NCBI GenBank assembly: GCA_965237635.1
Contig: CBDEFX010000001.1
Span: 124,001 to 188,000 of the forward strand
Origin: CBDEFX01 sp965237635
Lineage (GTDB): Bacteria; Chloroflexota; Dehalococcoidia; Lucifugimonadales; CAUZJF01
Length of the DNA: 64,000 nucleotides
Direction of reading: 5' to 3'
The notes below the pieces were generated by a model. The model had not been told where the DNA came from and searched no databases. It saw nothing but the letters and a program-made list of their open reading frames with translations. Shown one piece after another: positions 63,422 to 64,000 of this stretch (position 1 is its first letter; each line of letters opens with the position of its first letter). A program made the translations under genes and the position numbers.

Positions 63422-64000
63422 CTACTTCTTACGCCCCCGCTTGCCGGAGTCCAGGGCCTTGTGCAAAAACGCCTTGACAACGTGGACTGGCACCGCCATC
63501 GCTACCTGCGGCCCGGATATCATGGTGTTGATGCCGACGAGCCTCCCCTGCGCATCCATCATCGGCCCTCCGGAGTTGCCGGGTCTCAAACGAAGGCTCG
63601 CAACGACCCACTCCCGTCCCGCCTGGGGCGACTCGGCGACCTCCGGGCCGACCCCTATGACGACCCCGGCCGTGGTCGCGCCCGAGACGCCCCACGGATG
63701 TCCCATTGCCAGCACGAGATTCCCCGGCTGCAGGAGCCTTGAATCGCCCAGGCCGATCGTCGGAAGCCGGTCCGCTTCCACCGAGACGGCGGCGAGGTCC
63801 AGGCCGCTATCGTGCGCCAGCACGCGGCCCGGCAGCTCTCGGCCGTCCGGCAGGCTTACCTTGAGCGAGCGGCTTCCGACAACGTGGGCGTTGGTAAGGA
63901 CGAGCCCGTCGGAGTGCCAAACGCTTCCTGCGCCCGCGCCATGACCCCCATTGCGAATCTGGACGAGGCTCTGGCGCACGCCCTCCGCCACATCGGCCAT
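63422..64000 (-). CDS. S1C-type trypsin-like serine protease, HtrA-like, possibly partial
   Basis: 192 residues are visible, starting with an ATG at the very edge of the window, so the true start may lie outside. The triad is present: His in VLTNAHVVGS, Asp in HDSGLDLAAVSVE and Ser in RLRPGNSGGPMMDAQG. Unlike the HtrA at 14004 no PDZ domain follows; the chain ends 30 residues after the protease fold with a basic tail (SGKRGRKK). It may be a PDZ-less housekeeping protease or the C-terminal part of a longer protein. Confidence 0.85.
   Translation of the reverse strand: MADVAEGVRQSLVQIRNGGHGAGAGSVWHSDGLVLTNAHVVGSRSLKVSLPDGRELPGRVLAHDSGLDLAAVSVEADRLPTIGLGDSRLLQPGNLVLAMGHPWGVSGATTAGVVIGVGPEVAESPQAGREWVVASLRLRPGNSGGPMMDAQGRLVGINTMISGPQVAMAVPVHVVKAFLHKALDSGKRGRKK

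Overview
This is a GC-rich bacterial chromosome segment, most likely from an uncultured Chloroflexota bacterium of the SAR202/Dehalococcoidia type. That placement is an inference. It rests on the mix of enolase-superfamily, HpcH/HpaI and DHDPS-type aldolases, a luciferase-like (LLM) oxidoreductase, class II NrdJ with NrdR, a DUF3830 protein, lipoproteins with Pro/Thr/Ser-rich linkers, and many perfect 25-30 bp intergenic palindromes. No rRNA, tRNA or CRISPR array was seen.

Layout. 1-4.3 kb: a partial SDR, a GT39-like membrane protein, and housekeeping genes (yggU-like, yggT, proC, pdxA). 4.4-7.3 kb: a kelch lipoprotein gene split by an IS1380-type element. 7.3-19.6 kb: an enolase-superfamily dehydratase, class II ribonucleotide reductase and nrdR, a disulfide reductase with an in-frame UGA, HtrA, formaldehyde dehydrogenase, a class V aminotransferase and a thioredoxin-like lipoprotein. 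In the last of these a UGA codon replaces the first Cys of the CxxC motif, making it a candidate selenoprotein. 19.6-23.6 kb: a large orphan lipoprotein, then an aldolase and RidA. 25.6-39.4 kb: a minus-strand surface-glycan operon (radical SAM, GT2, GT4, PMT-like, NTase-methyltransferase-propeller, flippase-like) in which four consecutive genes are broken by two IS1380 copies, one IS256 element and two single-base frameshifts. 39.6-49.3 kb: carbohydrate functions (GH127-like, sugar isomerase/epimerase, ThuA, lactonase, SDR, DHDPS-type aldolase). 50-57 kb: a response-regulator remnant, a fifth IS1380 copy, a histidine kinase and mutS. 57-64 kb: a frameshifted LLM oxidoreductase, an alpha/beta hydrolase, a CehA-like metallohydrolase, a 5'-3' exonuclease, a zinc alcohol dehydrogenase and a partial HtrA-like protease.

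Mobile DNA dominates. Five nearly identical 1719-bp IS1380-family copies have 18-bp perfect inverted repeats and 5-bp target duplications of the form CTWAR. One IS256-family element has exact 8-bp duplications. A pair of 161-bp elements with 16-bp inverted ends and 6-bp target duplications looks like an undescribed MITE; one copy supplies the Shine-Dalgarno sequence of the aldolase gene. Several unrelated genes also carry single-base frameshifts or a nonsense codon. The window is therefore either from a genome in active decay with recent IS expansion (as in a symbiont) or from an incompletely polished assembly. The IS insertions, with their intact duplications, are real in either case.
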